A DNA stretch of 64,000 nucleotides, taken from Rossellomorea arthrocnemi (GTDB lineage: Bacteria > Bacillota > Bacilli > Bacillales > Bacillaceae_B). Within the stretch, counting starts at the first letter, position 1, and each line of letters opens with the position of its first letter. Positions 17,659 through 27,551 of the stretch are shown here, piece after piece. A model generated the notes under the pieces. It saw nothing but the letters and a program-made list of their open reading frames with translations. It had not been told where the DNA came from and did no database searches. A program made the translations under genes and the position numbers. Where the stretch lies: positions 434,001 through 498,000 of the forward strand of contig NZ_CAJGBF010000002.1 in NCBI RefSeq assembly GCF_904424705.1, in the 5' to 3' direction.

Positions 17659-19209
17659 ATGTCAAAATTTCTGAAAGGCACCATGATCTTAATGATGGCC
17701 GCCTTTATAACTAGAATATTAGGGTTCGTAAACCGGATCGTCGTAGCCAGATTCATCGGAGAAGAAGGTGTCGGCCTGTTTATGATGGCCTTCCCTACCC
17801 TCATACTCGTCATTACCATCACTCAACTGGGACTCCCTGTAGCCATCTCCAAAAATGTAGCTGAAGCGGAATCAAAGGGAGACATACGGAAAGTCAAAAA
17901 AATATTGGTGGTCTCTTTATCCATCACCATGGGGCTATCTCTCATCTTCACGCCTGCACTCATCCTCCTCGCTCCCTATTTAACAGACGTTTTATTTACG
18001 GATGATCGAATCTATTATCCTTTGGTTGCCATCGCTCCTATAATCCCAATCGTAGCGATTTCTTCTGTCATCAGAGGTTATTTCCAAGGCAGGCAGAACA
18101 TGAAGCCCTCTGCCTATTCCCAGGTCATTGAGCAGGTGGTCCGCATTACGCTGATCGCATTATTGACCAAAACCTTTCTTCCTTACGGTATCGAATATGC
18201 CGCAGCCGCTGCTATGGTGGCGTCGGTGCTTGGGGAACTCGCTTCCCTGCTTTATCTGTTTGCAAGTTTCAAGATTAAGAAAAAGTTTAAGATCAGACAC
18301 AATTTCTTCACCTCGATCCGCAATGGTCGGGAAACGTTTAACGAACTCATGAGTGTGGCCCTGCCGGCTACGGGGAGTAGAATGATTGGATCGATCGCAT
18401 GGTTTTTTGAACCGATTGTGGTTGCTAACAGCCTTGCCCTTGCCGGGGTGGCCGCGGGAATGGCAACGAAACAATATGGGTCCCTGACAGGATATGCCCT
18501 TCCCCTCCTGTTCCTTCCATCATTCGTGACCCTTTCATTATCTCAATCTCTTGTCCCTGCCATCAGCGAAGCCAATTCTCAAAAAAATTTCACATTAATC
18601 GAACACAGGCTGCAGCAGGCCCTCAGATTCTGTTTAATCACAGGTGGGATTTCCGTCGTCATCCTTTACGTATACGCAAAGCCTCTCATGCAGGTCATGT
18701 ATGGGAATGAAAACGGTGCCGGGTTCTTGATGATCATGGCCCCTTTCTTTTTATTTTATTACTATCAGGGGCCGCTGCAGGCAGTACTGCAGGCATTGAA
18801 TCTGGCAAGAGCCGCCATGATCAACAGCTTGATTGGTGCTGTGCTCAAAACCGGTGTCATCTTTGTTCTCGCTTCCCAGCCTGCTTTCGGTATAAATGGT
18901 GCCGCTCTCGGAATCGTGACGGGTTTCTTGCTCGTAACCCTGCTTCATTTCATGACCATCCTGAAATATATACCGATGACGATCTATGCCCGGGATTACG
19001 TAAAAACGGTATTTGTCTTATTGATTACAGGTGTATGGGGCCACTACTCTTATCTTCATTTATTTGAAGATCAGTCCGTCATATTCCGCTTACTGTTCGG
19101 GGTCCTCACTTCCACGATCATATACACCCTGCTCTCCATCACCCTTAAACTTATCGTGAAGAACGACCTTGCACGAATTCCTTTCATCCGGCGCTTCATC
19201 ACTCCATAG
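17659..19209 (+). CDS. spoVB: Stage V sporulation protein B, MOP/MATE-like flippase
   Basis: A 516-residue polytopic membrane protein of the MviN/MATE superfamily needed for spore cortex synthesis; it is thought to move lipid-linked peptidoglycan precursors in the mother cell. About 14 hydrophobic helices span the protein. The family start MSKFLKGTMILMMAAFITRILGF is seen in shortened form at the N-terminus. The ATG at 17659 follows AGGCAGGGA. The frame is open further upstream to 17431, but that overlaps comN and is not used. It is divergent from comN and convergent with yrbG. Confidence 0.95.
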   Translation: MSKFLKGTMILMMAAFITRILGFVNRIVVARFIGEEGVGLFMMAFPTLILVITITQLGLPVAISKNVAEAESKGDIRKVKKILVVSLSITMGLSLIFTPALILLAPYLTDVLFTDDRIYYPLVAIAPIIPIVAISSVIRGYFQGRQNMKPSAYSQVIEQVVRITLIALLTKTFLPYGIEYAAAAAMVASVLGELASLLYLFASFKIKKKFKIRHNFFTSIRNGRETFNELMSVALPATGSRMIGSIAWFFEPIVVANSLALAGVAAGMATKQYGSLTGYALPLLFLPSFVTLSLSQSLVPAISEANSQKNFTLIEHRLQQALRFCLITGGISVVILYVYAKPLMQVMYGNENGAGFLMIMAPFFLFYYYQGPLQAVLQALNLARAAMINSLIGAVLKTGVIFVLASQPAFGINGAALGIVTGFLLVTLLHFMTILKYIPMTIYARDYVKTVFVLLITGVWGHYSYLHLFEDQSVIFRLLFGVLTSTIIYTLLSITLKLIVKNDLARIPFIRRFITP

Positions 19210-19218
19210 TCTTTCCAA

Positions 19219-19256
19219 TAAAAAAGACTCCTTAACAATTGTTATGGAGTATTTTT
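19219..19256. terminator. Bidirectional terminator between spoVB and yrbG
   Basis: A nearly perfect palindrome at 19227-19250 (ACTCCTTAACAA/TTGTTATGGAGT) is flanked by AAAAAA on the left and TTTTTTATT on the right. It serves both convergent genes. Confidence 0.8.
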
Positions 19257-19258
19257 TA

Positions 19259-19903
19259 TTACTGGTTTTTTTCGTCAATATAAAACTGCCCGTTTTGAAA
19301 GCTGCAGAAGGAGATTTCCTGTAAGTTTTTGAATCCCCGCTCCCTCAGTTCTTTCCGCAGCCAGAACGACGTTTTTCCGATCATATCCAGATGGGTGGTT
19401 TGGACCTGTCCATCCAGAATCAGGGGCAGCGTCAGGGAATGAGGAGTCTTTTTATCTTTCTTTAACACTGAGAGTTTCCCGGACGGCTCTAAAATCGCAA
19501 ATTCTACATCTGCAAGATTAAAAATATCTTTTTCCCTTAATTGAAGAAGTAAATCATCATAATTGTATCGCTGTTTTTTCATGGCTTTATCGTCAATTTT
19601 CCCATTATGAATAATGACGGAAGGCTTTCCGTCTAACAACTCCCGAAAGGATTTAGAGCGCAGGGAGAACCATGCAAACAGGATCTGAATGATCACGATG
19701 ACTCCCATGGGGAGCACCGTATGAACGATGGGGTCATCCGGCTGTTCAATAGCCATGACCGCCATCTCTGCGATCATCATGAATACCACAAGATCCAGGA
19801 TGCTTAATTCCCCAATTTCCCTTTTCCCCATGATTCTAAAAATAAAAATGATCAAAAAATAAAGAAAAAGAGTGCGTAAAATGATGATGAAATATTCTTC
19901 CAC
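19259..19903 (-). CDS. yrbG: DUF421/YetF-family membrane protein (YrbG-like)
   Basis: A protein of about 214 residues with three N-terminal membrane helices (to about residue 85), followed by the cytoplasmic YetF C-terminal domain (KPSVIIHNGKID, and ILEPSGKLSVLKK). Members of the family affect spore germination or membrane properties, but no reaction is known. The start is the GTG at 19903, with GGGAGGGA 7 bases upstream; the more distal ATG at 19930 has no ribosome site. It occupies the yrbG position next to spoVB. Confidence 0.88.
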   Translation of the reverse strand: MEEYFIIILRTLFLYFLIIFIFRIMGKREIGELSILDLVVFMMIAEMAVMAIEQPDDPIVHTVLPMGVIVIIQILFAWFSLRSKSFRELLDGKPSVIIHNGKIDDKAMKKQRYNYDDLLLQLREKDIFNLADVEFAILEPSGKLSVLKKDKKTPHSLTLPLILDGQVQTTHLDMIGKTSFWLRKELRERGFKNLQEISFCSFQNGQFYIDEKNQ

Positions 19904-19972
19904 TACTCTTCCCTCCCATACACACGTCATTATGTAGTATCGACAGAAGGTGAAAATAAATCGGAGGAATAT

Positions 19973-21274
19973 TTATCCACCCAGAAATGGACGAATGTAT
20001 TTAAAATATACGTAAAATGAGGAAACGGCAAGGGAAATGACGGTAACGGGAACACCAATAAGTAAATATTGATAAAATTTGATATGTACATTTTCCTTCG
20101 AAGCAAGTCCTGCGATGACCAGATTGGAAGAAGAGCCCAGAAGGGTACCATTCCCGCCCAGGCAGGCACCAAGAGCTAATGACCACCACAAAGGATCCAT
20201 ATTGACCATCCCAAACTCACCGAATTCCTGGATTACGGGAATCATTGCGGCAACAAACGGGATATTATCCACCACAGCAGAGAGTAAACCTGTCCCCCAT
20301 AAAATCACAAATGCCGTTTTCTTCATATCCCCATCCGTCGCACGGAGAATTTCACGTGCAACCTCATCAATGAATCCTGCTTCCTCAATCCCCCCGACCA
20401 GCAAGAATAAACCCATAAAGAAAAAGAGTGTCCCCCATTCAACTTCCCGCAAAATTTTTTCAGGAGGATAAATTTTCTCTAAGAGCAGCATGAGCAGGAC
20501 GGCACCAGCAAGAGATACAGTAGTCACATCTAAATGAAACACCGGATACACGGAAAAGCCCACCAGCACCAATGCAAGTACAAAAATAGACTGAAACAGA
20601 CCTCTGTTTTTCTTTATATACTCATTGGGATTGATCCCTTTCAGCAGCAGCTTCCTGTCCTCTTTCACATGAAGTACTTCCCTGTACAGAACACACATGA
20701 TTAAGAGCGTCACTGCGTAAACCATCAACACGACGGGTAACAAATTTTCAAGGAAAGCATTGAATGTAAAATGCTTCACTGCCTGACCAATCATCATGTT
20801 AGGAGGGTCACCAATCAAGGTTGCCGTCCCGCCTATGTTACAGGCTAAAATCGTCATGATCAGAAACGGGATGGGAGGAAGTTCAAGAAGCCTGGTCAAT
20901 TTAAACAATATTGGAACCAACAACATAGCGATTGTGACGTTTGCCAAAAAAGCAGACCCAACTGCTGCGAGTAAAGAAAACAGAATCAAGAGTGCGAGGC
21001 CGTTCCCGTTCACCCATTGGGCAATCCGAATGGCAATATACTCGAATACTCCTGTTTTACTCGTGATCGTGACGATCAGCATCATAGAAAACAGAAGTGT
21101 GATGGTTTTCCAATCGATATAAGTAAATAACGCCTTCTCAATGGGAAAAGCTCCAATCAGGAGCATGGCGACCCCACCGGCCATAGCAGCCAAAACACGA
21201 TTCCACTTCTCAGTCATTAATAGGATGTATACAGATACAAACACGATCAATACCAACATCGGAGACATGGTCAC
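19973..21274 (-). CDS. ArsB/NhaD-family ion transporter
   Basis: A 433-residue polytopic protein of the ion transporter superfamily that includes ArsB arsenite exporters and NhaD/SLC13-like carriers. About 10-11 helices can be drawn. Two inverted halves each carry a re-entrant signature: NIGGTATLIGDPPNMMIGQ (about 145-163) and GGNGTLLGSSSNLVIAG (about 385-401). The GDPPN motif is shared across the group, so the substrate (Na+, arsenite or dicarboxylate) is not defined. Start GTG 21274 or ATG two codons on; AGGAGG lies upstream. The gene separates yrbG from yrzE and may be an insertion relative to B. subtilis, as far as I recall that order. Confidence 0.85.
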   Translation of the reverse strand: MTMSPMLVLIVFVSVYILLMTEKWNRVLAAMAGGVAMLLIGAFPIEKALFTYIDWKTITLLFSMMLIVTITSKTGVFEYIAIRIAQWVNGNGLALLILFSLLAAVGSAFLANVTIAMLLVPILFKLTRLLELPPIPFLIMTILACNIGGTATLIGDPPNMMIGQAVKHFTFNAFLENLLPVVLMVYAVTLLIMCVLYREVLHVKEDRKLLLKGINPNEYIKKNRGLFQSIFVLALVLVGFSVYPVFHLDVTTVSLAGAVLLMLLLEKIYPPEKILREVEWGTLFFFMGLFLLVGGIEEAGFIDEVAREILRATDGDMKKTAFVILWGTGLLSAVVDNIPFVAAMIPVIQEFGEFGMVNMDPLWWSLALGACLGGNGTLLGSSSNLVIAGLASKENVHIKFYQYLLIGVPVTVISLAVSSFYVYFKYIRPFLGG

Positions 21275-21429
21275 TTACTCCTCCTTCTCCAGGAAGTTTC
21301 ATACTAGTCTATGAGGCTTGACCACGGAAAATATCTAGTCTTTTTTTATATAGCGGTGAATATGCTTGTACTAATACGGAATAAAATTATTGAGATAGAA
21401 GGGAGAGGACCGTCATCGAAGCGAAAAAA

Positions 21430-21801
21430 ATGGGTGGTGCCGTCCTTTACGGAACGACCACCATATTTGTCATAGCGATTGCAGCAAGCTTATTATTCTC
21501 TTTACTGCTCCGGTTTACCGATTTGACTGAAAGCTCCATCACATTATTTGTTACGATTATCTCGTTTCTTTCACTATTTGTTGGGGGATTTATGTCAGGA
21601 GGAAAGGGAAAAACAAAAGGATGGGTCCTGGGAGGGTCAACCGGACTTATTTACACCCTCATCATTTTCTTATTTCAATACCTTGGATATGATAGCCTGT
21701 TTTCAATGGAACAGCTCGTTTATCACGGTTGCTACATCCTCACGGCCATGATGGGTGGAGTACTTGGTGTAAATATGAGTGGGGGCCCAAGAGAGAGCTG
21801 A
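21430..21801 (+). CDS. yrzE: TIGR04086-type small membrane protein (YrzE-like)
   Basis: A 123-residue protein with four hydrophobic segments at about 7-27, 37-54, 66-83 and 96-116. A GG-rich loop (FVGGFMSGGKGKTKGWVLGG) and final GGVLGVNMSGG are typical of the YrzE/TIGR04086 family, which has no known function. The ATG at 21430 has only AAAAAA before it. The good site GGGAGAGG is 6 bases before an in-frame ATC at 21415, so initiation may occur at a non-AUG codon. It is convergent with yajC across a strong terminator. Confidence 0.8.
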   Translation: MGGAVLYGTTTIFVIAIAASLLFSLLLRFTDLTESSITLFVTIISFLSLFVGGFMSGGKGKTKGWVLGGSTGLIYTLIIFLFQYLGYDSLFSMEQLVYHGCYILTAMMGGVLGVNMSGGPRES

Positions 21802-21818
21802 TCAAAACTTCGCCATAT

Positions 21819-21868
21819 AAAAAGGGTCCTCATCCTTGCGCCAAGGCACATGGATGAGGTACCCTTTT
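21819..21868. terminator. Bidirectional terminator between yrzE and yajC
   Basis: AAAAAGGGTCCTCATCC and GGATGAGGTACCCTTTTT form a long stem around a 15-base loop and end both convergent units. Confidence 0.85.
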
Positions 21869-21872
21869 TATA

Positions 21873-22142
21873 TTATACCTGCTCTGCTCTGATGACTTCC
21901 CTGATCGCGTTACGATCATATGTAAGACGGCTTCCGTCACCACACAGGATGACTATTTTACCTTCTTCAATAGCATCGATCGATCCGTGTAAACCGCCAA
22001 TCGTGATGATTCTATCACCTTTCGCAAGCTCATTTTGCATTTTAGAGACCGCTTTTTGACGCTTTTGCTGAGGACGGATCAGTAAAAAGTAAAACAGAAC
22101 GAACATTAATATCAAAGGTAGTATTGTTCCTAAACTTCCCAT
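21873..22142 (-). CDS. yajC: Preprotein translocase accessory subunit YajC (YrbF)
   Basis: A single-pass membrane protein of 89 residues associated with SecDF. The N-terminal helix (LPLILMFVLFYFLLI) is followed by the invariant RPQQKRQK and a small cytoplasmic domain with GDRIITIGGLHG. The start is the ATG at 22142, eight codons inside the longest frame, because GGAGGGG precedes it at the right distance. It is the last gene of the ruvA-ruvB-queA-tgt cluster. Confidence 0.95.
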   Translation of the reverse strand: MGSLGTILPLILMFVLFYFLLIRPQQKRQKAVSKMQNELAKGDRIITIGGLHGSIDAIEEGKIVILCGDGSRLTYDRNAIREVIRAEQV

Positions 22143-22184
22143 TCTTTTTCCCCTCCTTTCAATCATTTGTTTATAGCATGCTTA

Positions 22185-23357
<1,173 letters not shown>

Positions 23358-23364
23358 TCAATTA

Positions 23365-24390
23365 TTATTTTATCAACATCGCATCTCCAAAACTGAAGAA
23401 GCGGTACTCCTCTTGCACGGCTGTTTCATAGGCATGCATGACGTTATCCTGCCCCGCAAAGGCACTGACAAGCATGATCAGGGTCGACTTCGGTAAGTGA
23501 AAATTAGTGATAAGACCATCGATCCCTTTAAACTCGTATCCTGGGTAAATGAAAATATTCGTCCAGCCATTCTCTTCCACGAAAGTCCCGTGCTTTGAGG
23601 CAATGGTTTCCAGAGTACGGGTGGATGTGGTTCCGACTGTTATGATGCGGCCACCATTTGCCCTTACTTCATTCAATAGGCGGGCGGTCCCTTCGGATAC
23701 CTGATAGAATTCAGCATGCATATCATGATCCTCGATAGTCTCCACTGAAACCGGTCTGAACGTCCCCAGTCCCACATGAAGGGTAATGAATGCAATATGT
23801 ACACCCTTTTCCCTCAATTCATCCAACAGTTCTTCCGTAAAGTGAAGACCTGCAGTCGGAGCTGCCGCTGAACCTCTTTCTCTGGCAAATACCGTCTGGT
23901 AGCGGTCTTGTTCTTCCAAACGTTCACGGATATATGGGGGTAATGGCATTTCTCCCAATTCATCCAACACTTCGTAGAAAATCCCCTCATATTGAAATTC
24001 AAGAATTCTCCCGCCATGATCTTTCAAATCGACACAGGTTGCTTTTAACTTCCCATCCCCGAACACGATCTCCGTTCCGACACGAATCCGTTTCGCAGGT
24101 TTCACCAGCGTCTCCCAACGATCACCGTCTTCCTGTTTGAGAAGGAGCACTTCAATGTTGGCACCTGTATCTTCTTTTTGCCCAAAAAGACGTGCCGGCA
24201 GTACTCTTGTATCATTCAGGACAAGGCAATCCCCTTCTTCAAGGTACTCGACGATATGTTTAAAACGGAGGTGATCCATGGAACCATCTTCTTTATCCAA
24301 CACCATCAATCTACTCTCGGAACGGTTCTCAAGAGGAGTCTGGGCAATCAGTTCTTCAGGTAAATAAAAATCAAAATCTTCTACTTTCAC
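23365..24390 (-). CDS. queA: S-adenosylmethionine:tRNA ribosyltransferase-isomerase
   Basis: Transfers and isomerises the ribosyl part of SAM onto preQ1-tRNA to form epoxyqueuosine. The 341 residues match the family. Motifs include the opening [38 protein letters not shown] and [17 protein letters not shown]. The start is a GTG at 24390 after AGGTGACGAACA. It acts directly after Tgt, its downstream neighbour. Confidence 0.96.
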   Translation of the reverse strand: MKVEDFDFYLPEELIAQTPLENRSESRLMVLDKEDGSMDHLRFKHIVEYLEEGDCLVLNDTRVLPARLFGQKEDTGANIEVLLLKQEDGDRWETLVKPAKRIRVGTEIVFGDGKLKATCVDLKDHGGRILEFQYEGIFYEVLDELGEMPLPPYIRERLEEQDRYQTVFARERGSAAAPTAGLHFTEELLDELREKGVHIAFITLHVGLGTFRPVSVETIEDHDMHAEFYQVSEGTARLLNEVRANGGRIITVGTTSTRTLETIASKHGTFVEENGWTNIFIYPGYEFKGIDGLITNFHLPKSTLIMLVSAFAGQDNVMHAYETAVQEEYRFFSFGDAMLIK

Positions 24391-24429
24391 TGTTCGTCAC
24401 CTAGCTTATGTAAATCTCACTTATGAACC

Positions 24430-24636
24430 CTATTTAAATCTCCCGATAAAATAAAAGACAACGGAAAGTATAACACTTAAAAGAATAGAAGTCATAAGTG
24501 GAAAATAAAATGTCGCATTTTCTTTTTTGATGATAATATCGCCCGGAAGCTTCCCTATTTTAATAAATTGCATAAGAAAGCCGATCACAAGAATGATTCC
24601 ACCGATGATCATGACTAATTTGGGTAATCCCGTCAA
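24430..24636 (-). CDS. DUF2905 small membrane protein
   Basis: A 68-residue protein with two helices (about 6-23 and 45-63) around the family signature [19 protein letters not shown]. Function is unknown. Its TTG start overlaps the TGA of ruvB (TTGA), and GGAGGTG inside the end of ruvB is correctly spaced, so translation is coupled to ruvB. Small DUF2905 genes sit in this position in many Bacillaceae. Confidence 0.85.
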   Translation of the reverse strand: MTGLPKLVMIIGGIILVIGFLMQFIKIGKLPGDIIIKKENATFYFPLMTSILLSVILSVVFYFIGRFK

Positions 24637-25634
24637 TTGTTCGGCACCTCCAGCTTGAAATGATCATATACGAGTTGAGTGACGATCCTTCCTCTTGGCG
24701 TCCGCTGGATGAATCCGATCTGCAAAAGGTAAGGCTCGTATACATCTTCAATCGTATGGGACTCCTCCCCGATACTTGCTGAGATGGTGTCGAGACCCAC
24801 AGGGCCTCCCCTGAAGCGCTCGATGATCCCTTTGAGGAGCTTATGATCGATATGATCAAGACCGAGTCTGTCGACTTGAAGAAGTTCAAGGGCCTCCCTT
24901 GAAAGAGTGGTGGTGATATCACCGTTCCCCTTCACCTGGGCAAAATCCCTCACCCTTCTGAGCAATCGATTGGCGATACGTGGTGTCCCTCTTGATCTGC
25001 GCGCCAATTCTTCAGCAGCCTTCGCTTCGATCTTCGTGTTTAAAATAGCGGAGGTACGCTGGACAATTTCATTTAACTGCTCTTCATTATAATATTCCAA
25101 CCGGCATAAAACACCAAATCGATCCCGAAGCGGAGCTGATAATGCACCGGCGCGGGTCGTCGCCCCAACGAGTGTGAAAGGCGGAAGATCCAAGCGGACA
25201 GACCGTGCACTCGGACCATTTCCGATGACAATATCCAGACAAAAGTCTTCCATGGCCGGATAAAGAACCTCTTCGATGGCCCGTGGGAGCCGGTGGATTT
25301 CATCGATGAACAATACGTCACCAGGTTCGAGTGCCGTAAGCACTGCGGCAAGGTCCCCCGGTCTCTCGATGGCAGGTCCAGAAGTGGTCCGTAAGTTCAC
25401 GCCCATCTCATTGGCAATGACAGCGGCCAGAGTCGTTTTCCCCAACCCTGGCGGACCATAAAGCAGGACATGATCCAGGGTTTCTTCTCGCATTTTTGCC
25501 GCTTCGATGAAGACCTCCAGATTATGCTTCACCTTATCTTGCCCAATATATTGTTTAATTGTCTGAGGACGCAAGGAATATTCAAAGGAATCTTCATTTA
25601 ATTCTGATTCGCCTGATACGATTCTGTCTTCCAT
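24633..25634 (-). CDS. ruvB: Holliday junction branch migration ATPase RuvB
   Basis: Hexameric AAA+ motor that drives branch migration with RuvA. Walker [18 protein letters not shown] (about 60-76), Walker [10 protein letters not shown], sensor GATTRAG, arginine finger in LRDRFGV, and a C-terminal winged helix ([12 protein letters not shown]...IQRTPRGR). The 333 residues are normal. It follows ruvA by 24 bases with a good GGAGG. Confidence 0.97.
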   Translation of the reverse strand: MEDRIVSGESELNEDSFEYSLRPQTIKQYIGQDKVKHNLEVFIEAAKMREETLDHVLLYGPPGLGKTTLAAVIANEMGVNLRTTSGPAIERPGDLAAVLTALEPGDVLFIDEIHRLPRAIEEVLYPAMEDFCLDIVIGNGPSARSVRLDLPPFTLVGATTRAGALSAPLRDRFGVLCRLEYYNEEQLNEIVQRTSAILNTKIEAKAAEELARRSRGTPRIANRLLRRVRDFAQVKGNGDITTTLSREALELLQVDRLGLDHIDHKLLKGIIERFRGGPVGLDTISASIGEESHTIEDVYEPYLLQIGFIQRTPRGRIVTQLVYDHFKLEVPNN

Positions 25635-25658
25635 TTAGACTTCCTCCTTTCATGGGCT

Positions 25659-26270
25659 TTATTTCAATAGAAGTTGAAGGGCTTTCCTGATGATTTCGTC
25701 TGACGAATGCCCTTCGCCCTTCAGTTTTGGAGTGACTTTCTTTATTTCCCGTTCAGAGTAACCAAGGGCTTTAAGGGCAAGAATCGCTTCATCAAATGCC
25801 TCGTCTTTCCCATGTGATACCTCCATTGCCTCGGGATCTGAGAAGAGGCTTGGGAAATAATCAGGCACTACATCCTGGAGCTTTCCTTTTAAATCAAGAA
25901 TCATCTGCCGGGCTGTCTTCTTCCCTACACCGGGAAATTTCGTCAGGAAGCCTTCATTCTCTTCCTCTATTGCCGTGATCACTTGCTGCGGGGCACCTGA
26001 TGCTAAAATCGCCAAGGCTCCCTTCGGACCGATTCCTGAAACATTTAATAGTTTCATAAAGAGCAGTTTCTCTTCAATGGCAAGGAACCCGTAGAGGGCG
26101 ATCAAATCTTCCCGCACATGCTGATATGTAAAAATCTGAATCTCTTGATTTTGATATTTTGAATAAACGAATGGATTCGCCGTATACAGTTGATACCCGA
26201 TCCCATTATTCTCCACCACTACATACTCGGGACCTACTTGACTGACCGTCCCTTTAATATATTCATACAT
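25659..26270 (-). CDS. ruvA: Holliday junction DNA-binding protein RuvA
   Basis: Tetramer that binds four-way DNA junctions and loads RuvB. An N-terminal OB fold begins [23 protein letters not shown]. Two helix-hairpin-helix motifs follow ([13 protein letters not shown] about 75-87 and [19 protein letters not shown] about 110-128). The C-terminal RuvB-contact domain ([12 protein letters not shown]) is present. 203 residues. Its 5' side meets the repeat element at 26331, so its promoter must lie in the roughly 60 bases between or within the element. Confidence 0.96.
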   Translation of the reverse strand: MYEYIKGTVSQVGPEYVVVENNGIGYQLYTANPFVYSKYQNQEIQIFTYQHVREDLIALYGFLAIEEKLLFMKLLNVSGIGPKGALAILASGAPQQVITAIEEENEGFLTKFPGVGKKTARQMILDLKGKLQDVVPDYFPSLFSDPEAMEVSHGKDEAFDEAILALKALGYSEREIKKVTPKLKGEGHSSDEIIRKALQLLLK

Positions 26271-26330
26271 TTCATTCTCTCCCCATATATACCACTACTT
26301 GATCTTTCATCTATCATCCATGTTCAAAAG

Positions 26331-26659
26331 ACTTATTTGGCAAAGATTGTTGCGCTTGATCATAAGGTCTGCCTGTGCTCTGTCAATTAGAGTCTGCTGG
26401 ATGGTGGGGTGAACTGCTTCGCTTTCCGCGGACGAACGGCCGAGCCTCCTCAGCTTCGCTTCCGGGGTCTCGGCACGCCCGTTTTTCCGCAGGAGTCTGC
26501 GCAGTTCCCCTCACCATCTTTCAAGAAATTTTTTCCTTCTTGGACCATTTAGCTTATGACCTCGAGAGACTAATCCCACAAGGCAAAAGCGAGCCTGCTG
26601 GAGCGAAAGTCAACGACTACTTACTTCTCTATGATATCAACAAACTTTACGAAAAGAGC
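26331..26659. repeat. 329-bp inverted-repeat element with a GC-rich folded core (family member B)
   Basis: The right end (26639-26659) is the complement of GCTCTTTTCGTAAAGTTTGT, and the left end (26331-26351, ACTTATTTGGCAAAGATTGT) is its partner. Both match the ends of the element at 9979-10138 (about 16-18 of 21 positions). The core at 26400-26518 is bounded by GATGGTGGGGTGAACTGC and GCAGTTCCCCTCACCATC (16/18 paired) and contains GGCCGAG/CTCGGC and CCGC/GCGG pairs. It is much richer in G+C than its surroundings. An open frame across it (26375-26746) has no gene-like features. Confidence 0.75.
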
Positions 26660-26795
26660 CTAATCAAAAGACATACAAAATCTATTGTATCATATCACTA
26701 TTTGAAGGGATGGGAAAGGAAGACCAAAGAGAAACACTTGTTCTAATTTTATCAAATAATGAGAAGAATGGGCAGAGGAAAATTCAACAATAAAA

Positions 26796-26823
26796 ATAAC
26801 CAGTGGTATGTGCACTGGTTATT
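26796..26823 (-). terminator. Terminator of bofC
   Basis: AATAACCAGTG and CACTGGTTATT pair around a short loop and are followed by TTTATTG on the minus strand. Confidence 0.8.
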
Positions 26824-26828
26824 CAGTC

Positions 26829-27377
26829 TTATTTAGGAACGGAGTAGGGTTTATATTGTTCGAGTACCTCTTCATACTCCTGCTTCGATTTAATGGGGAT
26901 GCCCTTGACGAGATCATCATGCCTCTTACTCTCCAGCTTCTCTACATCAATTTGAAAAAAGGATTGTATAATCTCCGCCTGTCCCGGTTTCCCGTTGAAA
27001 ATGGAGAGTACCCCATTATCGGATATACCGAAATATCCATTTGTCTTAAGAAGAGGAGAAATATCATCCATCTGCTTTTGGAACACGATTTGTTCTTCCG
27101 TCATATCCATCAGCTGCCAGTCTTCATATGCAGCCCAAAAGTCTTCCATGCTCCAGATGGTTTCCTGCACAATTTCTTCACTCACTTCTCCATCCAGATA
27201 TACGCGCTCCAATATAACCGTTACCGTATGGGCGGAAGCGACTTCAGCAGGCGTTTCATTCAGCATCTCCAGGGAAGTGCCATCAGCTGCCTGCTTCTCC
27301 TCGGTATAAAAGAATGTGAAGTAAAATGCACCGATTAACAACATCACCATAAACACGATTCGAACCTTCATCGTCAT
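26829..27377 (-). CDS. bofC: Intercompartmental sporulation signalling protein BofC
   Basis: A forespore protein that crosses into the intermembrane space and restrains the SpoIVB protease, timing sigma-K activation; SpoIVFB and SpoIVFA, which act further along this pathway, are also in this window. The 182 residues start with a signal/anchor segment (VRIVFMVMLLIGAFYFTFF). The BofC domains follow, with VTVILERVYLDGEVSEE and a C-terminal part with GYFGISDNGVLSIFNG. The start is the ATG at 27377 after GAGGTGAT; the GTG at 27386 is part of that site. It is next to ruvA, as in B. subtilis, where csbX lies on the other side; csbX is not seen here. Confidence 0.9.
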   Translation of the reverse strand: MTMKVRIVFMVMLLIGAFYFTFFYTEEKQAADGTSLEMLNETPAEVASAHTVTVILERVYLDGEVSEEIVQETIWSMEDFWAAYEDWQLMDMTEEQIVFQKQMDDISPLLKTNGYFGISDNGVLSIFNGKPGQAEIIQSFFQIDVEKLESKRHDDLVKGIPIKSKQEYEEVLEQYKPYSVPK

Positions 27378-27504
27378 CGTGATCACCTCGAACTTGATTT
27401 ATGTAACACTCTATCCATAGTCTTGCCAAAGCCTGTTAGGAATATCCAACCTCACTCAAACTTTTTAGGGACACCTCTCTCCTAAGGAGGATGCATCCCA
27501 AAGA

Positions 27505-27549
27505 AAAAAAGACTCTTCAAGAGAGTGAACTCTTGAAGTAGTCTTTTTT
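27505..27549 (-). terminator. Terminator of the safA-kinase-lipoprotein unit
   Basis: GACTACTTCAAGAGTT and ACTCTTGAAGAGTC make a long stem followed by TTTTTTTCTTTG on the minus strand. Confidence 0.9.
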
Positions 27550-27551
27550 CA

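Noticed and set aside
26375-26746. 123-residue plus-strand frame
   Set aside because: It runs through the folded, GC-rich core of element B, has no ribosome site, and its composition changes sharply inside and outside the core.
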